A stretch of DNA of 64,000 nucleotides from Labilibaculum euxinicum (GCF_009795715.1 NZ_WTCR01000012.1:1-64000), one strand, 5' to 3'. Counted from the first letter of the stretch, positions 35,582 to 44,411 are shown. The notes: generated from the sequence alone by a model not told the origin. Numbers and translations: made by a program.

Positions 35582-36920
35582 AAGATTCTATGTTTGGATA
35601 GTTGTTCAAATCATTTTGTTATCGCTTACGCCTGTTTTATTTTGGTATGTATTCTCAAAAGAGTATCTGGTGGTAACTACTTATAGTCTTTTGGCTTTAT
35701 GGATTTTACAAATTGTATATCTAATCTGGTATATCAATAAAACGAATCGTGATTTGTCCCGGTTTTTTGCAGCTTTTCAATATCAGGATTCAACATTGGT
35801 ATTTAACCAACATAAAAACGACAAAGCTTTTCAAAATCTGCATCAAAGTTTTAATGGTATTATTAATGCATTCGGGAAGGTAAAAATTGAAAAGGAAAAA
35901 GATTTTGTTTTCTTTCAAAATACGGTAGAATTAGTGGGGGTTGGATTGTTGGCGTTTGATCACAAAGGGAATATACGGTTGTGCAACAAAGCATTTAAGG
36001 AACTCTTTCTGGTCGAAGAATTTCAGAATATTTCAGAATTGGAATGTATTGACGGTGAGTTTCCGGATTTTTTATTTCGGGTGAAGACGGGGACTCAAAA
36101 GCTCAGGAAATATTTGGTGAAAAACCGAATTTTAAAATTGGCGGTTAAGGCTGTTGATTTTCGTTTGGAAGATGACTGTATCAAATTGATTGCTTTTCAG
36201 GATATAAAAAATGCAATTGATCAGGGGGAAATAGATGCAATGCATAAATTGATTCGTGTTTTTACACATGAAATTATGAATTCGGTGAGTCCTATTTCGA
36301 TGTTGTCGGGGAGCTTAATAGATTTGTATGAGAAGAATGGAGATCAAACTTGTAAGGAGTTATTGAGCGAAGGAGCAATTTCCAATACATTAATGGGATT
36401 AAAAACCATTCGCAAAAGGAGCAAAGGTTTAATTGCTTTTGTTGATGAATACAAGAATTTAACACAGCTTCCGAAACCGCATTTTGAATTGCTTTCCGTT
36501 GAAAAATTATTTTCACATATCGATGCTTTATTTAAGGAAGAGTTTAAATCGGAAAATATTGAGTTTATGTACCATTTGCATGATTCGGAGCAAGAATTAA
36601 TCGCCGATGAAAAGCTAATTTCTCAAGTCCTGATTAATTTGATTCGCAATTCGATTGAAGCGCTCAAGAGCACCGAATCCAAGTCAATTTCTATTTCAAC
36701 AGGCCAGGGAAATCCGGTTAATTTCATTATTGTAAGGGATAACGGCATGGGAATCCCCGATGATGTGATTGATACTATTTTCACTCCTTTTTTTACCACG
36801 AAGGAGAAAGGATCGGGGATAGGTCTAAATCTTTCCAGACAAATTATGAGGTTGCACGGGGGAACAATATCAGCTCGTTCGAAACCAGATCGGTTAACCG
36901 AGTTTTCTCTTCAGTTTTAA
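35571..36920 (+). CDS. Sensor histidine kinase, partner of the sigma-54 regulator
   Basis: A 449 aa kinase with two N-terminal membrane segments (about 8-28 and 33-54) and almost no periplasmic loop, so it senses a membrane or cytoplasmic signal. A PAS-like domain (about 112-215) is followed by the dimerisation helix with H233 (FTHEIMNSVSPI) and a HATPase domain with N box NLIRNSIEAL, G1 DNGMGIPDD and G2 GSGIGLNLSR. The layout is that of NtrY/ZraS-like kinases. Its start lies inside the end of the regulator gene. Confidence 0.95.
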   Translation: MIYKRFYVWIVVQIILLSLTPVLFWYVFSKEYLVVTTYSLLALWILQIVYLIWYINKTNRDLSRFFAAFQYQDSTLVFNQHKNDKAFQNLHQSFNGIINAFGKVKIEKEKDFVFFQNTVELVGVGLLAFDHKGNIRLCNKAFKELFLVEEFQNISELECIDGEFPDFLFRVKTGTQKLRKYLVKNRILKLAVKAVDFRLEDDCIKLIAFQDIKNAIDQGEIDAMHKLIRVFTHEIMNSVSPISMLSGSLIDLYEKNGDQTCKELLSEGAISNTLMGLKTIRKRSKGLIAFVDEYKNLTQLPKPHFELLSVEKLFSHIDALFKEEFKSENIEFMYHLHDSEQELIADEKLISQVLINLIRNSIEALKSTESKSISISTGQGNPVNFIIVRDNGMGIPDDVIDTIFTPFFTTKEKGSGIGLNLSRQIMRLHGGTISARSKPDRLTEFSLQF

Positions 36921-36976
36921 GTAGTTATGTGAATGTTTTAAGTGGATTGATTTAAGAAATCTGAGATTTTATTGAA

Positions 36977-37001
36977 GAAAAAAAGCGGGAATTAACCCGC
37001 T
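36977..37001 (-). terminator. Terminator overlapping the DUF3795 stop codon
   Basis: On the minus strand AGCGGG-TTAATT-CCCGCT is followed by T7. The stop codon lies in the loop. Confidence 0.8.
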
Positions 37002-37363
37002 ATATTATTACGTCTCAATTCATCAAGGTCTATTCTGGATATTTTTTCGTCCAGTGTTTGAAGCAGCTCATTTAACTTGCTGCAAGGATACTCGGAACAT
37101 TCCGCACATGTGTCGTATAATTTCTCCCGGGCACAGGCTCGAACCTGACATTCTGCACAATGTCGAAATTTCTTTCCCCAAGGTTCCAGACATCCTTTAC
37201 ATGTTATTTCACAAGCATCGTATTGGTTTTCTTTATCTGACCAAAGCTCTGCAATCTTAATTCGAACATTTTCTTGCCCTTTCTGCGTAGCGACGTAAGC
37301 AGGACAGGTTGAACAGTTGATTCCACAGTAAGATATTCTTTCTTTCTCCTGAATTCTTCTCAT
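36992..37363 (-). CDS. DUF3795 cysteine-rich protein
   Basis: A 123 aa protein with twelve cysteines in the DUF3795 pattern: YCGINCSTCPAYVAT near the N-terminus, CEITCKGC, HCAECQVRACA and TCAECSEYPCSKL. This suggests bound metal, zinc or Fe-S. The biochemical function of the family is unknown. It is monocistronic, and the terminator hairpin overlaps its stop codon. Confidence 0.85.
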   Translation of the reverse strand: MRRIQEKERISYCGINCSTCPAYVATQKGQENVRIKIAELWSDKENQYDACEITCKGCLEPWGKKFRHCAECQVRACAREKLYDTCAECSEYPCSKLNELLQTLDEKISRIDLDELRRNNIAG

Positions 37364-37575
37364 CTTAATACTGGATTATTTATTCCTATTGTAATTTAAT
37401 TTCAATTCTTTAATTACAGAATTATATCTTTAAATATAAGCAAAATACAGGTGTTTTTCAAGATGTTTTTGAGCTTATTGGTTATAAATTAGGTGATGAT
37501 TTTTTCTTGTTTTACTGAGAAAATAATATTTGGGTTCTCTTTTTTATGACAGCATTTAAGTTGATAAAAAAACAT

Positions 37576-37606
37576 TAAAAATCCCCGAAGAAAATTCTTC
37601 GGGGAT
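37576..37606 (-). terminator. Terminator of the SRPBCC-DUF2892 unit
   Basis: ATCCCCGAAG-AAAATT-CTTCGGGGAT is a strong hairpin; on the minus strand it is followed by TTTTT. A T-run also follows at a short distance on the plus strand. Confidence 0.8.
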
Positions 37607-37627
37607 GTCTCTTTTTTGTAGGTGATT

Positions 37628-37843
37628 TTATTTTTTTTGCTCTTCAATTTTGCAGGTGTTAATGCCGAAAAGTCCGTAAGGGGGGCAACTGCCAATAAGA
37701 CTGGTCAGAAACATTATTCCTGCAAATACCAATACAACTATTCCTATTGTTCCGGTAATCATATCTGTAAAATATAGAGTCGCTAAAATAAGTGCAATAA
37801 TGACTCTTAGTATCCGATCTGTTTTCCCCATATTTTTTTTCAT
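37628..37843 (-). CDS. DUF2892 small membrane protein
   Basis: A 71 aa inner-membrane protein, counted from the ATG at 37843. It has the DUF2892 opening (MGKTDRILRVIIALILATLYF), two membrane helices and the conserved CPPYGLFGINTC end, in which the two cysteines may bind or relay sulfur. A longer frame upstream uses a TTG and overlaps the SRPBCC gene, so it is unlikely. The gene is 13 bases after the SRPBCC stop and is closed by a terminator. Confidence 0.85.
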   Translation of the reverse strand: MKKNMGKTDRILRVIIALILATLYFTDMITGTIGIVVLVFAGIMFLTSLIGSCPPYGLFGINTCKIEEQKK

Positions 37844-37856
37844 GATATTTGATTTT

Positions 37857-38414
37857 TTAGTTAACAATTTCAATTTCGGTTGTTGGTGCAATAAGTATAG
37901 GTTGTTTCTCAGCAAAAGTTTTAAACCGTGACAAATTGGTTGAATCAATTTCCTGAAAAGTTTTGGTGAAAAATAAGAACAGCGATCTGGCAAATGGATT
38001 GGTTCCTTCAATAGAATACTTAGCAATTATTTTGGTGCCGTTATCCGATTTTTCGAACGTAAAATGATTGTATTTGTGCATCCATCCTGCTGTAAAATCC
38101 ATTTTAAGCATTTCGTTTTCTTTGTAGCCGGTTAGGGTTTCTATTAATTCTACAATTTTGCCATCATTATCAATCATCAACTTGTATTTACTGCCAACTT
38201 TATCTTCAGTTTCTGTAATTGATTCAAAACTTTTCACTTCAGTCAACCACTCCGAAAGTCGGTTGTGATCATTGAATAATTGAAAAACCTCTTCTACCGG
38301 ACGGTTAATTTCGGTTTCAAGTTGGTACTCTTGTTTGTTTAGAAAAAGACCAAGAGCAACAAAGGCAAGGAATATAATGAGGAGTAAAATACCCGACTTT
38401 TTAAGCGTTTTCAT
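37857..38414 (-). CDS. SRPBCC-family (START-like) protein, membrane-anchored, copy 2
   Basis: A 185 aa protein with one N-terminal membrane segment (SGILLLIIFLAFVALGLFL) and a helix-grip domain opening LETEINRPVEEVFQLFNDHNRLSEWLTEVKSF, typical of polyketide-cyclase/SRPBCC proteins that bind hydrophobic ligands. The ATG at 38414 is chosen because the conserved leader ends there as it does before lutC; an ATG at 38453 lies inside the leader. A related gene is just upstream. Ligand and role are unknown. Confidence 0.8.
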   Translation of the reverse strand: MKTLKKSGILLLIIFLAFVALGLFLNKQEYQLETEINRPVEEVFQLFNDHNRLSEWLTEVKSFESITETEDKVGSKYKLMIDNDGKIVELIETLTGYKENEMLKMDFTAGWMHKYNHFTFEKSDNGTKIIAKYSIEGTNPFARSLFLFFTKTFQEIDSTNLSRFKTFAEKQPILIAPTTEIEIVN

Positions 38415-38510
38415 ATGATTGTAATTGTGTGTGTGCCATATGGAACTTACCATGACTTAATAATCATGCTCTTGTGTGTCAAAATTGTCTGTCATGGACG
38501 TTTCATAAAT
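38412..38510 (-). promoter_or_regulatory. Conserved leader element, copy 2 (before the SRPBCC gene)
   Basis: This is the second copy of the leader found before lutC, filling the gap between two SRPBCC genes. Identical blocks are TATGAAACGTCC, TTTTGACACACAAG, CATGGTAAGTTCCATATGG and AATCATATGAA. The enclosing stem is CCATGAC with GTCATGG. The element begins one base after the preceding stop codon, so it may make the downstream gene respond separately within one operon, or carry its promoter. Confidence 0.6.
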
Positions 38511-39035
38511 TTATTTTTCGATGAATGATTTAAAATCTGCCATGCCTTTTTCGAAATCAGGACCAATCGCTTTATCAATATCCATAAATACCATCATCAA
38601 GGTAGTTGGAAATGTATTATTGCCTTTAAATCCCCAGGTAACTTCAGTTCCTTCATCTACTTGCCTGATAGTAAAAAAGCCGGTACTGGTTGATTCAAAT
38701 GGTTTCAGAAAGCGAAGTTCAGTTTCAATATAAGAGTTAGGTTCTATTTTTGTAATTTCCTGTTCGCCTTCTCCAACTTCTTTATTTCCTATCCAATGAG
38801 TCGATGAGCCAACTTCTCCGTCAGTTCCATTGTATTCAATTATCATTTCAGGGTCTTTAGAACCCCATGGTGACCATACTTGTTGGTCTTTAAGAGAGCA
38901 AAGACTTTTAAAAACCGTGTCGATATTGGTCGAAACAACAATTTTTCGTTCAACTTGATAGGTTTTAGGAGCCATAAAATGAAGGATAGCTACAAGAAGC
39001 CCAATTCCAAGGAGAATGTAAAGCAAGATTTTCAT
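38511..39035 (-). CDS. SRPBCC-family (START-like) protein, membrane-anchored, copy 1
   Basis: A 174 aa protein with an N-terminal membrane segment (MKILLYILLGIGLLVAILHFM) and an SRPBCC domain (YQVERKIVVSTNIDTVFKSLCSLKDQQVWSPW; WKGNNTF-like end strands). It is similar in plan to the next gene but the two are well diverged. The pair probably handles small hydrophobic molecules at the membrane; this is inferred from the family only. Confidence 0.85.
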   Translation of the reverse strand: MKILLYILLGIGLLVAILHFMAPKTYQVERKIVVSTNIDTVFKSLCSLKDQQVWSPWGSKDPEMIIEYNGTDGEVGSSTHWIGNKEVGEGEQEITKIEPNSYIETELRFLKPFESTSTGFFTIRQVDEGTEVTWGFKGNNTFPTTLMMVFMDIDKAIGPDFEKGMADFKSFIEK

Positions 39036-39116
39036 AATGTAAATATTTAGTTAGCAATTATTTATTTTATGTGGTAATAGATTTACTAAAGATAAGAAAT
39101 TTTCATTGGGAGAGAT

Positions 39117-39147
39117 AAAAAAAAGAGCCCCAAAAAAAGGACTCTCT
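39117..39147 (-). terminator. Terminator of asnA
   Basis: On the minus strand AGAGTCC-T7-GGGGCTCT is followed by eight T, shortly after the asnA stop. Confidence 0.75.
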
Positions 39148-39166
39148 TGTTGATTATAATGTTGAT

Positions 39167-40204
39167 TTATAGGAATATAATGCCTGCTTTTTTACTGGCA
39201 TCCCTTAATTCATCAGGCCAGATACTTGATTGTACTTCTCCGATATGAGCTTTTCTTAACAGAAACATGCACAAGCGTGATTGTCCGATTCCCCCTCCAA
39301 TTGAATATGGAAGTTTTCCTGCCAGTAGTTTTTTGTGAAACATGAGATCTTTTCTTTTTTCTTCACCACTAATTTTTAATTGCAGCTTTAAAGCTTCTTC
39401 ATCAACTCGTATTCCCATTGAAGAAATCTCGAACGATTGTTCAAGTACAGGATTCCAAAGCAAAATGTCACCATTTAAACCATGATATCCGCTTGTGCTT
39501 GGTGTTGTCCAATCATCGTAATCAGGAGCTCTTCCATCATGCGGTTCTCCGTTTGCAAGCTCACCTCCAATGCCAATAATAAATACTGCACCAAATTCTT
39601 TGGTAACTTTTCCTTCTCTTTCTTTTGGACTAAGATTTGGGTATTTCTTTAATAAATCTTCAGAATGAATAAATGTTATTTCTTCTGGTAAAAAGGGCTT
39701 AAGAGGTGAATAGTATTCGCTTAGAATGTATTCAGTTCTTTTAAGCGAAGCATAAATTTGCTTTACGGTTTTCTTTAAGAAAGTCAGATTGCGTTCGGCT
39801 TTTGCTATTGATTTTTCCCAATCCCATTGATCCACATAAATAGAGTGAATGTTGGTAAAAACTTCATCGGGGCGAAGAGCATTCATATCCGTGTAGATGC
39901 CTTTACCTACAGGAATATCAAGTTTTCCCAGCATAAAGCGTTTCCATTTTGCAAGAGAATGAACAACTTCTGCAGTTTGATCATCCAGTCCTTTAATTGG
40001 AAATGCAACAGGGCGTTCAATACCATTTAAATCATCATTAAGTCCTGTTCCTTTCATAACAATCATTGGAGCAGTTACTCTGCGCAGCTTTAATTCGGCT
40101 GCCAAGTGCAATTGAAATTGATCTTTAATAAATTTAATTGCTTTTTCGGTTGTTTCAAGATCCAATGTACTGTGGTAATCTTTTGGGATAAATAAGTTTT
40201 CCAT
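39167..40204 (-). CDS. asnA: Aspartate-ammonia ligase (asparagine synthetase A)
   Basis: A 345 aa class II aminoacyl-tRNA-synthetase-like enzyme that makes asparagine from aspartate, ammonia and ATP. Family motifs are clear: PMIVMKGTGLNDDLNGIERPVAFPIK, the AVVHSLAKWKR region, ALRPDE...HSIYVDQWDWEK, and the C-terminal GGGIGQSRLCMFLLRKAHIGEVQ. Length matches E. coli AsnA (330 aa). It is monocistronic with a 300-base leader that carries two successive Asn-codon attenuators, which implies control by the supply of charged Asn-tRNA. Confidence 0.97.
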   Translation of the reverse strand: MENLFIPKDYHSTLDLETTEKAIKFIKDQFQLHLAAELKLRRVTAPMIVMKGTGLNDDLNGIERPVAFPIKGLDDQTAEVVHSLAKWKRFMLGKLDIPVGKGIYTDMNALRPDEVFTNIHSIYVDQWDWEKSIAKAERNLTFLKKTVKQIYASLKRTEYILSEYYSPLKPFLPEEITFIHSEDLLKKYPNLSPKEREGKVTKEFGAVFIIGIGGELANGEPHDGRAPDYDDWTTPSTSGYHGLNGDILLWNPVLEQSFEISSMGIRVDEEALKLQLKISGEEKRKDLMFHKKLLAGKLPYSIGGGIGQSRLCMFLLRKAHIGEVQSSIWPDELRDASKKAGIIFL

Positions 40205-40251
40205 TTGTTAAAAATTTTGATAGTGAGGATTTTCCTCTGGTTAATTTGATT

Positions 40252-40286
40252 CAAAAAAAAAGCCTTTCTCGTTGATGAGAAAGGCT
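40252..40286 (-). terminator. Attenuator terminator 2 of the asnA leader
   Basis: On the minus strand AGCCTTTCTC-ATCAAC-GAGAAAGGCT is followed by nine T, 48 bases before the asnA start. The same GAGAAAGG occurs a third time upstream at 40306-40313, just after the Asn codons of leader peptide 2, and can pair with CCTTTCTC (40277-40284) to form an antiterminator. Confidence 0.85.
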
Positions 40287-40311
40287 GAAATATGCATAAC
40301 AATATCCTTTC

Positions 40312-40365
40312 TCACCCTGGACGAGAATTATTATTGTTGTTATTATTTTTAAATTGTTTATCCAT
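40312..40365 (-). CDS. asnA leader peptide 2 (seven consecutive Asn codons)
   Basis: A 17-codon open frame, MDKQFKNNNNNNNSRPG, with seven Asn codons in a row (AAT and AAC). It lies between the two terminators and ends two codons before or within the antiterminator strand. Stalling at the Asn run would cover the first strand (TTCTCGTCC) that otherwise pairs with GGGTGAGAA, freeing GAGAAAGG to pair with CCTTTCTC and block the terminator. This is the his/trp-type attenuation scheme. Confidence 0.85.
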   Translation of the reverse strand: MDKQFKNNNNNNNSRPG

Positions 40366-40373
40366 TTTTTTAT

Positions 40374-40402
40374 AAAAAAAGCCTTCCCGATTAGGGAAGG
40401 CT
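40374..40402 (-). terminator. Attenuator terminator 1 of the asnA leader
   Basis: On the minus strand AAGCCTTCCC-TAATC-GGGAAGGCTT runs into seven T. A competing strand, GGGAAGCTT, lies upstream at the end of leader peptide 1 (40431-40439) and matches the 5' arm with one base missing, so an antiterminator can form. Confidence 0.85.
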
Positions 40403-40427
40403 TGTAAATTGAATATTTTGATTAATT

Positions 40428-40505
40428 CTATAAGCTTCCCGGTTTCAATGAATGATTATTCATTGAATTATTGAAAAGATTATTGATATTAAATTTTTGG
40501 TTCAT
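40428..40505 (-). CDS. asnA leader peptide 1 (Asn-rich)
   Basis: A 25-codon frame beginning MNQKFNINNLFNNSMNN and ending HSLKPGSL, with eight Asn codons, including three pairs. Part of it forms a perfect 10-bp hairpin, TTCAATGAAT-AATC-ATTCATTGAA, ahead of the antiterminator strand. It is followed by terminator 1. Both leader peptides share M-x-x-x-F, Asn runs and a Pro-Gly near the end, which points to duplication of an attenuator or convergent design. Confidence 0.8.
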   Translation of the reverse strand: MNQKFNINNLFNNSMNNHSLKPGSL

Positions 40506-40728
40506 TTTTTTGTTATTTGGAATGGCTAAAATAGGTGTTTTTTTTAAAGGAACAAAAAATGACTGTTGTTTTTAAAGAAATAGGTTTTGTTTGATTAGCG
40601 TAGGTTATGTCTTGTTATGTAGTTGCATATATTAATGTACATTTATTTTGAAATTTTAAAAAAAATAATTTTGAGATTAATTCAAATTACGTACATTTAC
40701 TTTATAATAATCTAAAATTTTTTAAGTA

Positions 40729-40920
40729 ATGCCTACAGGTACAGTAAAATTTTTTAACGAATCCAAGGGATTTGGATTCATTAAAAACAGCGAAACAGGA
40801 GAAGACATCTTTGTTCATGTAACAGGATTAATTGACAAAATTGATCAGGATGATAAAGTGACTTTTGACGTTGTAGAGGGAAAAAAAGGGATGAATGCGG
40901 TTAATGTAAAAATTGACTAA
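40729..40920 (+). CDS. Cold-shock domain protein
   Basis: A 63 aa protein that is a single cold-shock domain. RNP1-type KGFGFI and RNP2-type DIFVHV motifs are intact (GTVKFFNESKGFGFIKNSETGEDIFVHVTGL). It binds single-stranded RNA and DNA and acts as an RNA chaperone. It has a long AT-rich upstream region, usual for csp genes, and a strong terminator. Confidence 0.95.
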   Translation: MPTGTVKFFNESKGFGFIKNSETGEDIFVHVTGLIDKIDQDDKVTFDVVEGKKGMNAVNVKID

Positions 40921-40947
40921 ATCAGAATAAAATATTTTTCCTTAGTT

Positions 40948-40978
40948 AAAGCTCAATGTAATGTTGAGCTTTTTTTGT
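40948..40978 (+). terminator. Terminator of the cold-shock gene
   Basis: AAAGCTCAA-TGTAATG-TTGAGCTTT with a run of T after it. Confidence 0.85.
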
Positions 40979-41043
40979 ACACTATTTTCTTCTTGATTTA
41001 GTTAATTAGGAATATTAATCAAGGAAAGATTTTCTTTGTTTTT

Positions 41044-41070
41044 TTTGAATAGCAGATTATATTATTTTTG
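41044..41070 (+). promoter_or_regulatory. Putative promoter of menI, very close to the start codon
   Basis: TTTG at 41044-41047 and TATTTTTG at 41063-41070 match the -33 and -7 elements of Bacteroidota, though the 15-base spacer is short. The -7 box ends four bases before the chosen ATG (41075), so transcription would begin at or next to the start codon and the mRNA would be leaderless. An upstream TTTG at 41035 is an alternative. Confidence 0.45.
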
Positions 41071-41074
41071 TAAA

Positions 41075-41506
41075 ATGATCAACGAAATAGATACACTTGA
41101 CGTATTGAATAAGATGTGCTCAGATACTTTGATGGAGCACTTGGGTATTACTTACACCAAAGTAGGAGAAAACTATTTGGTTGCAGAAATGCCGGTAACA
41201 TCAAATCATTGGCAGCCTATGAAAATTCTTCATGGCGGAGCAACACTTGCTTTGGCCGAGTCGGTTGGGAGTGCCTTATCAGTAATAAAAACTGATATGG
41301 AAAGATATGAAGTGAAAGGGATGGAGATTAATGCGAATCACATTCGAAGTATTAGAACAGGAACAGTTACCGCAAAAGCACATTTTATACATAAAGGAAG
41401 TATGACTCACATAGTTGAAGTGAATATTATAAATGAACAGGAAAAGTTGATTTCTGTGTGCCGGATAACCAATATTATTTTAAAAAAACAGAATGGTGGA
41501 AAATAG
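41075..41506 (+). CDS. menI: Hotdog thioesterase, probable DHNA-CoA hydrolase
   Basis: A 143 aa PaaI-type hotdog thioesterase: the helix MKILHGGATLALAESVGSALSV, with catalytic-type acidic residue in LAES, is clear, as is HIRSIRTGTVTAKAHFIHKGSMTHIVEV. Placement at the head of a menaquinone operon supports the 1,4-dihydroxy-2-naphthoyl-CoA hydrolase role, the step after MenB. The ATG at 41075 is used; an upstream TTG would add 13 unlikely residues. It overlaps menF by 14 bases. Confidence 0.8.
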   Translation: MINEIDTLDVLNKMCSDTLMEHLGITYTKVGENYLVAEMPVTSNHWQPMKILHGGATLALAESVGSALSVIKTDMERYEVKGMEINANHIRSIRTGTVTAKAHFIHKGSMTHIVEVNIINEQEKLISVCRITNIILKKQNGGK

Positions 41507-42614
41507 AAATGAGCTGTCTTCTTTCTTAAGCTGCTGTTTGCAGAATAACTTCCCCTTTTTCGCTTACCAGCTGCCCAAATCCGGGATGATTCAAATAGGA
41601 GTTCAAACCGATCAGGATTTGAAAGATTATCAACTTCTATCGGATTTGGAAGGGGAAAATGGTTTTGTATTTTCTCCATTCGATGCAGAAAGCAAGCATA
41701 AATCATGGTTCGTACGAAGGGATATCAATTTGCAGGCTTCCGAAATTGATTCAGATTCTATTCAATTATTGGAATCGTATTATCCCGAAAAGGACGAAAA
41801 ATTGCCGGCTGATGTGAGTTTGGAAAGTTCACATGCTTTGTATTTTAACCAGATTTCGAAAATGATTAACGACTTGAAACAATTCAAGCTGGAGAAGGTC
41901 ATTTTATCCCGAATTCAAATTTTAGAGGGAATGGGAATGGATTGTGCCGTTGAATCCTTTTTAAAATTGTCAGAATCTTACGATTCTGCATTTGTATTTT
42001 TGGTGTCGATACCCAAAGTGGGAACGTGGATAGGTGCAAGTCCTGAAACCTTATTGTCTTCAAAAAATAATGCTGTTGAAACTGTTGCTTTGGCAGGAAC
42101 TCAAAAGCTTGCAGGTAGAATTACCGATCAGATTAAATGGGAGCAAAAAGAGGTGTATGAACAGGCTTTGGTAAGTTCGTATATTGAAAATGTTTTTAGG
42201 AATCACAATCTAACCAAATATAAACGAACAGGTCCGGTAACATCTCAGGCAGGAAATGTTGTTCATCTAAAAACAACTTATTTACTTTCCAATGGCATGG
42301 GCTTTAGTCAATTGTCGAACTTAGTTCAGGATCTTCATCCAACTCCTGCCGTTTGCGGCTTGCCAAAAAATAAGGCTTTGGAGTTAATTCGAGAAATTGA
42401 GGAACATGACAGAGAGTATTATGCCGGATATTTAGGGCCAATAGAATCGAACGGATCGATTTCACTTTTTGTAAATCTGCGAAGCATGAAAGTGCTTGAA
42501 AATCAAATGGCTCTTTTTGTTGGCGGTGGAATTACTGCTGATTCAATTCCTGAAAAAGAATGGGAGGAAACCTGTTTAAAAGCTCAAACCTTGCTGAATG
42601 TGATTCGTTCGTAA
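41493..42614 (+). CDS. menF: Isochorismate synthase
   Basis: A 373 aa chorismate-utilising enzyme that converts chorismate to isochorismate, the first committed step of this menaquinone route. The conserved C-terminal domain is visible: EKVILSRIQ, WIGASPETLLS, ETVALAGTQKL, HLKTTYLLS and LHPTPAVCGLPKNKALELI, then EREYYAGYLGPI-like HDREYYAGYLGPI and FVGGGIT. The start overlaps the end of menI. It is 99 bases before menD. Confidence 0.93.
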   Translation: MVENRNELSSFLSCCLQNNFPFFAYQLPKSGMIQIGVQTDQDLKDYQLLSDLEGENGFVFSPFDAESKHKSWFVRRDINLQASEIDSDSIQLLESYYPEKDEKLPADVSLESSHALYFNQISKMINDLKQFKLEKVILSRIQILEGMGMDCAVESFLKLSESYDSAFVFLVSIPKVGTWIGASPETLLSSKNNAVETVALAGTQKLAGRITDQIKWEQKEVYEQALVSSYIENVFRNHNLTKYKRTGPVTSQAGNVVHLKTTYLLSNGMGFSQLSNLVQDLHPTPAVCGLPKNKALELIREIEEHDREYYAGYLGPIESNGSISLFVNLRSMKVLENQMALFVGGGITADSIPEKEWEETCLKAQTLLNVIRS

Positions 42615-42713
42615 GGGAAGCCCAATAAATTATTTTAAATTTGACCAAACATACATTTAAAATGCAATTTTTGCTTTTGTGTATTCTCGTATAGAACAAG
42701 AAAAATAGAAGAT

Positions 42714-44411
42714 ATGGAGCGCAATTACTCGGATATTAAAGGGGTTAAAGAATTGATTGATATCTGCTGGGCGAAAGGAATGGAATACGTGATTGTTTCA
42801 CCTGGTTCCCGTAACGCACCATTAAGTATTTCCTTTGCTAAGGATGACCGAATTAAAAGTTTGGTGATTGTTGATGAAAGAAGCGCAGGATATTTTGCAT
42901 TGGGTATTGCCCAGCAAACAAGAAAACCGGTTGGCTTGGTTTGTACATCGGGTACAGCCTTACTGAACTATGGACCTGCTGTTGCCGAAGCTTTTTATCA
43001 GAGACTGCCTTTGGTGGTTATTTCGGCAGACCGGCCTGTTGAATGGATCGGACAAGATGATTCTCAGGCTTTGCCGCAAGTAAATGTTTTCGGACAATTT
43101 GTGAAAGCAAGCTATCAACTGCCTTTGGATGCAAATAATCCGGATGATTGCTGGTATTTAAACCGAATGGTGAACGAGGCTTTATCCAAAGCTCAAAGTG
43201 GAAGATTAGGACCTGTTCACATCAATTTTCCTTTGCGGGAACCACTGTATGGGGTGAAACCATATCCGAATTCGATCGAACGGGTGATTGGAAAAATCAA
43301 TTCCGTTGATGAGTTAAGTGCTGATACAATTTCTTCTATTGCGGCTATTGTGAATTCCAATCAGAAAATTGTAATTCTGGCTGGATTGCTTCATCCTCAG
43401 GCCGAATTAAATGAGTTGCTTGCCGAATTGGCTCAAAATAAGAATGTAGTGATTCTTACAGAATCGGTATCGAATCTTCACAATAAGGAGTTTTTGCCTT
43501 GTATCGATCGGGTGATTTGCTCGATTAAGGATGAGGAATTAGATCATTTCAAGCCAGATCTGCTGATTAATTTTGGCGGGCCTTTGGTTTCTAAAATGAT
43601 AAAATCCTTTTTAAGAAATAACAAGCCTAAAGAACATTGGTTTGTTGGGAAAGAAGATCATTTTATTGATACATTTAAAAATTTGACTTCTCATATCGAT
43701 GTATCGCCATTGGCATTTTTTAAGCAATTACTGCCATTGATAAAACCATCCGACAGTTCCTTTTCAGACTGTTGGAAATGCAGGGATGCCGAGGTTTCGG
43801 AAATTCATTCGGACTATCTGAAGAATATCGAATGGAGCGACTTAAAGGTTTTCGAACAGATGTTACATGCAATTCCCGAAGGTGGAAATCTGCAGCTGGC
43901 GAATAGTTCAGTGGTGCGCTATGCTCAATTATTTAAAACATCGGTAGCACTTACTTACAATTCGAATCGCGGAACCAGCGGGATTGATGGATGTACATCA
44001 ACCGCAGCAGGTGCCGCGCTGGTGAATGGGAAAACAACAACATTGATTACGGGTGACATTAGTTTCTTTTATGACTCAAATGCATTGTGGAATAAATATT
44101 TGCAGCCGAATTTTAAAATTATTCTGATTAACAACGGAGGCGGAGGAATTTTCCGCTTTATTTCGGGTCCTTCGGGAGTGGATGAGTTGGAAGAATATTT
44201 TGAGACGGTACAAGATTATAAAGCCGGTAAATTAGCTGAAACATTCGGTTTGGATTATTTTTATGCCGAAAATCAAGAGGAAGTGAATAGAATACTTCCT
44301 AATTTCTATGCTGTCAGTAATCGTGCTGCAATACTGGAAATAAAAACACCCAGAACGGTGAATGATCAAGTATTAATAAATTATTTTAAAACTATAAAAT
44401 CAAAGGTATGA
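42714..44411 (+). CDS. menD: SEPHCHC synthase (MenD)
   Basis: A 565 aa thiamine-diphosphate enzyme that joins isochorismate and 2-oxoglutarate. It has the N-terminal Pyr domain ([56 protein letters not shown]) and the C-terminal PP domain ([48 protein letters not shown]). Length fits the family. Its end overlaps the start of menB by four bases. Confidence 0.97.
   Translation: MERNYSDIKGVKELIDICWAKGMEYVIVSPGSRNAPLSISFAKDDRIKSLVIVDERSAGYFALGIAQQTRKPVGLVCTSGTALLNYGPAVAEAFYQRLPLVVISADRPVEWIGQDDSQALPQVNVFGQFVKASYQLPLDANNPDDCWYLNRMVNEALSKAQSGRLGPVHINFPLREPLYGVKPYPNSIERVIGKINSVDELSADTISSIAAIVNSNQKIVILAGLLHPQAELNELLAELAQNKNVVILTESVSNLHNKEFLPCIDRVICSIKDEELDHFKPDLLINFGGPLVSKMIKSFLRNNKPKEHWFVGKEDHFIDTFKNLTSHIDVSPLAFFKQLLPLIKPSDSSFSDCWKCRDAEVSEIHSDYLKNIEWSDLKVFEQMLHAIPEGGNLQLANSSVVRYAQLFKTSVALTYNSNRGTSGIDGCTSTAAGAALVNGKTTTLITGDISFFYDSNALWNKYLQPNFKIILINNGGGGIFRFISGPSGVDELEEYFETVQDYKAGKLAETFGLDYFYAENQEEVNRILPNFYAVSNRAAILEIKTPRTVNDQVLINYFKTIKSKV

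Noticed and set aside
36292-36516. Antisense frame inside the kinase gene
   Set aside because: Shadow of the HisKA/HATPase coding region, no independent support.
37844-38026. N-terminal extension of the DUF2892 protein
   Set aside because: It needs a TTG start, overlaps the SRPBCC gene, and the extension has no family likeness.
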